Assembly: GCA_016788945.1 (NCBI GenBank)
Contig: JAEUSA010000162.1
Span: forward strand, 1-6,432
DNA: 6,432 nt
Origin: Leptospiraceae bacterium
GTDB lineage: Bacteria > Spirochaetota > Leptospiria > Turneriellales > Turneriellaceae
Direction: 5' to 3'
A program made the position numbers and the translations under genes. Position 1 is the first letter of the stretch. Every line of letters begins with the position of its first letter. The notes beneath the pieces were generated by a model. The model had not been told where the DNA came from. It did not search any database and saw nothing but the letters and a program-made list of their open reading frames with translations. Below are positions 5,858 through 6,432 of this stretch, in pieces.

Positions 5858-6432
5858 TCATTTGCAGACTTCGGCCACGCCCGCGGCGTCGGCCTCGTGA
5901 CCAAACCAGGCAACTGCATAACCCGCGTTCATGCCAACGCCGAACGCCTGCCAAGGCTTATTCCACATGCCAATATTCACAATGACCGAATTATGCCCAG
6001 AGGAGCCCTGCCACACCCGCAGCGCCGTCGCGGCATCGATCGCCGCACCCGACGAACCTGCGGATATCTCGAAGCCACTGCCGCGGTACTGAGTTAGCTC
6101 AGATGGTTTTTTCCACATGCACTTCGCCTGCCGATGGTCAGAGGTATAACAGCAAGCCGACCATGATCCTTTTGCCGACCAGCTATGCATATTGCACATG
6201 CCGCTTGCCGGGCGATTATCGGTGAGATCTTTCGCATGCACCTGCGCTACCCGTGTCATCGATTTTGTCGCCGCCAATGTCGGCAACCCTTTGGTGCGCC
6301 GGTATTGGTTGATCAGGTCGACGAGACGCTTTTCTTCCGCTGTTAAACATACGGCTGCGCCTGCTGTTGGGGCTGACGAATTCGTGGCAGAAGGTGTTGT
6401 CACCGGAGGAACACTCGGCGCCGGTTTTACTT
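5858..6432 (-). CDS. CAP/SCP-domain protein, probably secreted, N-terminus beyond window
   Basis: The reading frame stays open to the right edge (190 residues visible), so the GTG at 6403 is not a credible start: the residues before and after it form one Pro/Ser/Thr/Ala-rich linker, and a signal peptide probably lies off-window. The CAP (SCP/PR-1) domain follows. Counting from codon 6403, it has LVDLINQYRRTKGL (27-40), CNMHSWS (70-76), GFEISAG (110-116), SGHNSVIVN (135-143) and FGVGMNAGYAVAWFG (154-168). His73, Glu112 and His137 are the likely cavity residues. Six cysteines (19, 70, 84, 85, 95, 180) suggest disulphides and export. CAP proteins bind sterols, lipids or metal ions in some members; the bacterial role is usually unknown. 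The ALDH-like gene starts 34 bp downstream and may be co-transcribed, though the two are not functionally linked in any way I know. Confidence 0.82.
   Translation of the reverse strand, partial: VKPAPSVPPVTTPSATNSSAPTAGAAVCLTAEEKRLVDLINQYRRTKGLPTLAATKSMTRVAQVHAKDLTDNRPASGMCNMHSWSAKGSWSACCYTSDHRQAKCMWKKPSELTQYRGSGFEISAGSSGAAIDAATALRVWQGSSGHNSVIVNIGMWNKPWQAFGVGMNAGYAVAWFGHEADAAGVAEVCK

Noticed and set aside
5824..5919. Longer ALDH-like protein starting at ATG 5919
   Set aside because: The extra 32 residues overlap the end of the CAP-domain gene, have no ALDH similarity, and a better placed ATG with a plausible ribosome binding site exists at 5823.

Overview
The window carries eight protein-coding genes, two of them cut by the window edges, packed on both strands with little intergenic DNA. 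No RNA gene, insertion sequence, CRISPR array or long repeat is visible. Base composition is close to balanced. A secreted lipoprotein, a stand-alone receiver protein and an anti-sigma/GHKL-type ATPase suggest a diderm, free-living bacterium. The overall flavour (relaxed lipobox, isolated regulators, CAP-domain protein, fatty-acyl-CoA enzymes) would fit a Leptospiraceae-like spirochaete such as Turneriella, but this taxonomic guess is an inference and is not proven by any marker here.

Layout, left to right. (1) 1-220, minus: N-terminal part of a response-regulator receiver protein whose phospho-acceptor Asp is Glu. (2) 291-331: hairpin that probably terminates the next gene. (3) 342-758, minus: small helical lipoprotein of unknown function, with a strong ribosome binding site and overlapping palindromes upstream. 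(4) 850-4014, minus: four tightly packed genes, in transcription order a PlsC-type acyltransferase, a TIGR04282/DUF2064 glycosyltransferase-like protein, a CaiB/BaiF family III enzyme with the residues of alpha-methylacyl-CoA racemase, and a MaoC-type (R)-enoyl-CoA hydratase. Gaps are 6, 12 and 9 bp, so this is almost certainly one operon. (5) About 4013-4864, plus: a GHKL (HATPase_c, RsbW-like) ATP-binding protein, divergent from the operon and possibly sharing an AT-rich bidirectional promoter with it. (6) 4906-5823, minus: a short aldehyde dehydrogenase-like protein resembling the second, non-catalytic domain of ALDH16 proteins. (7) 5858-6432, minus: a CAP/SCP-domain protein, rich in cysteine and probably secreted, whose N-terminus lies beyond the window.

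How the genes may fit together: the four-gene operon combines acyl transfer to glycerophospholipid with two acyl-CoA enzymes (2-methyl epimerisation and hydration of an enoyl-CoA). This suggests branched-chain acyl-CoA or lipid handling near the membrane; the glycosyltransferase-like member has no assigned substrate. The most unusual items are the Glu-for-Asp receiver, the ALDH-like protein lacking every catalytic residue and without an adjacent full-length partner, and the GHKL protein with an unrecognised N-terminal half. I see no clear evidence of a wholly new multi-gene system.
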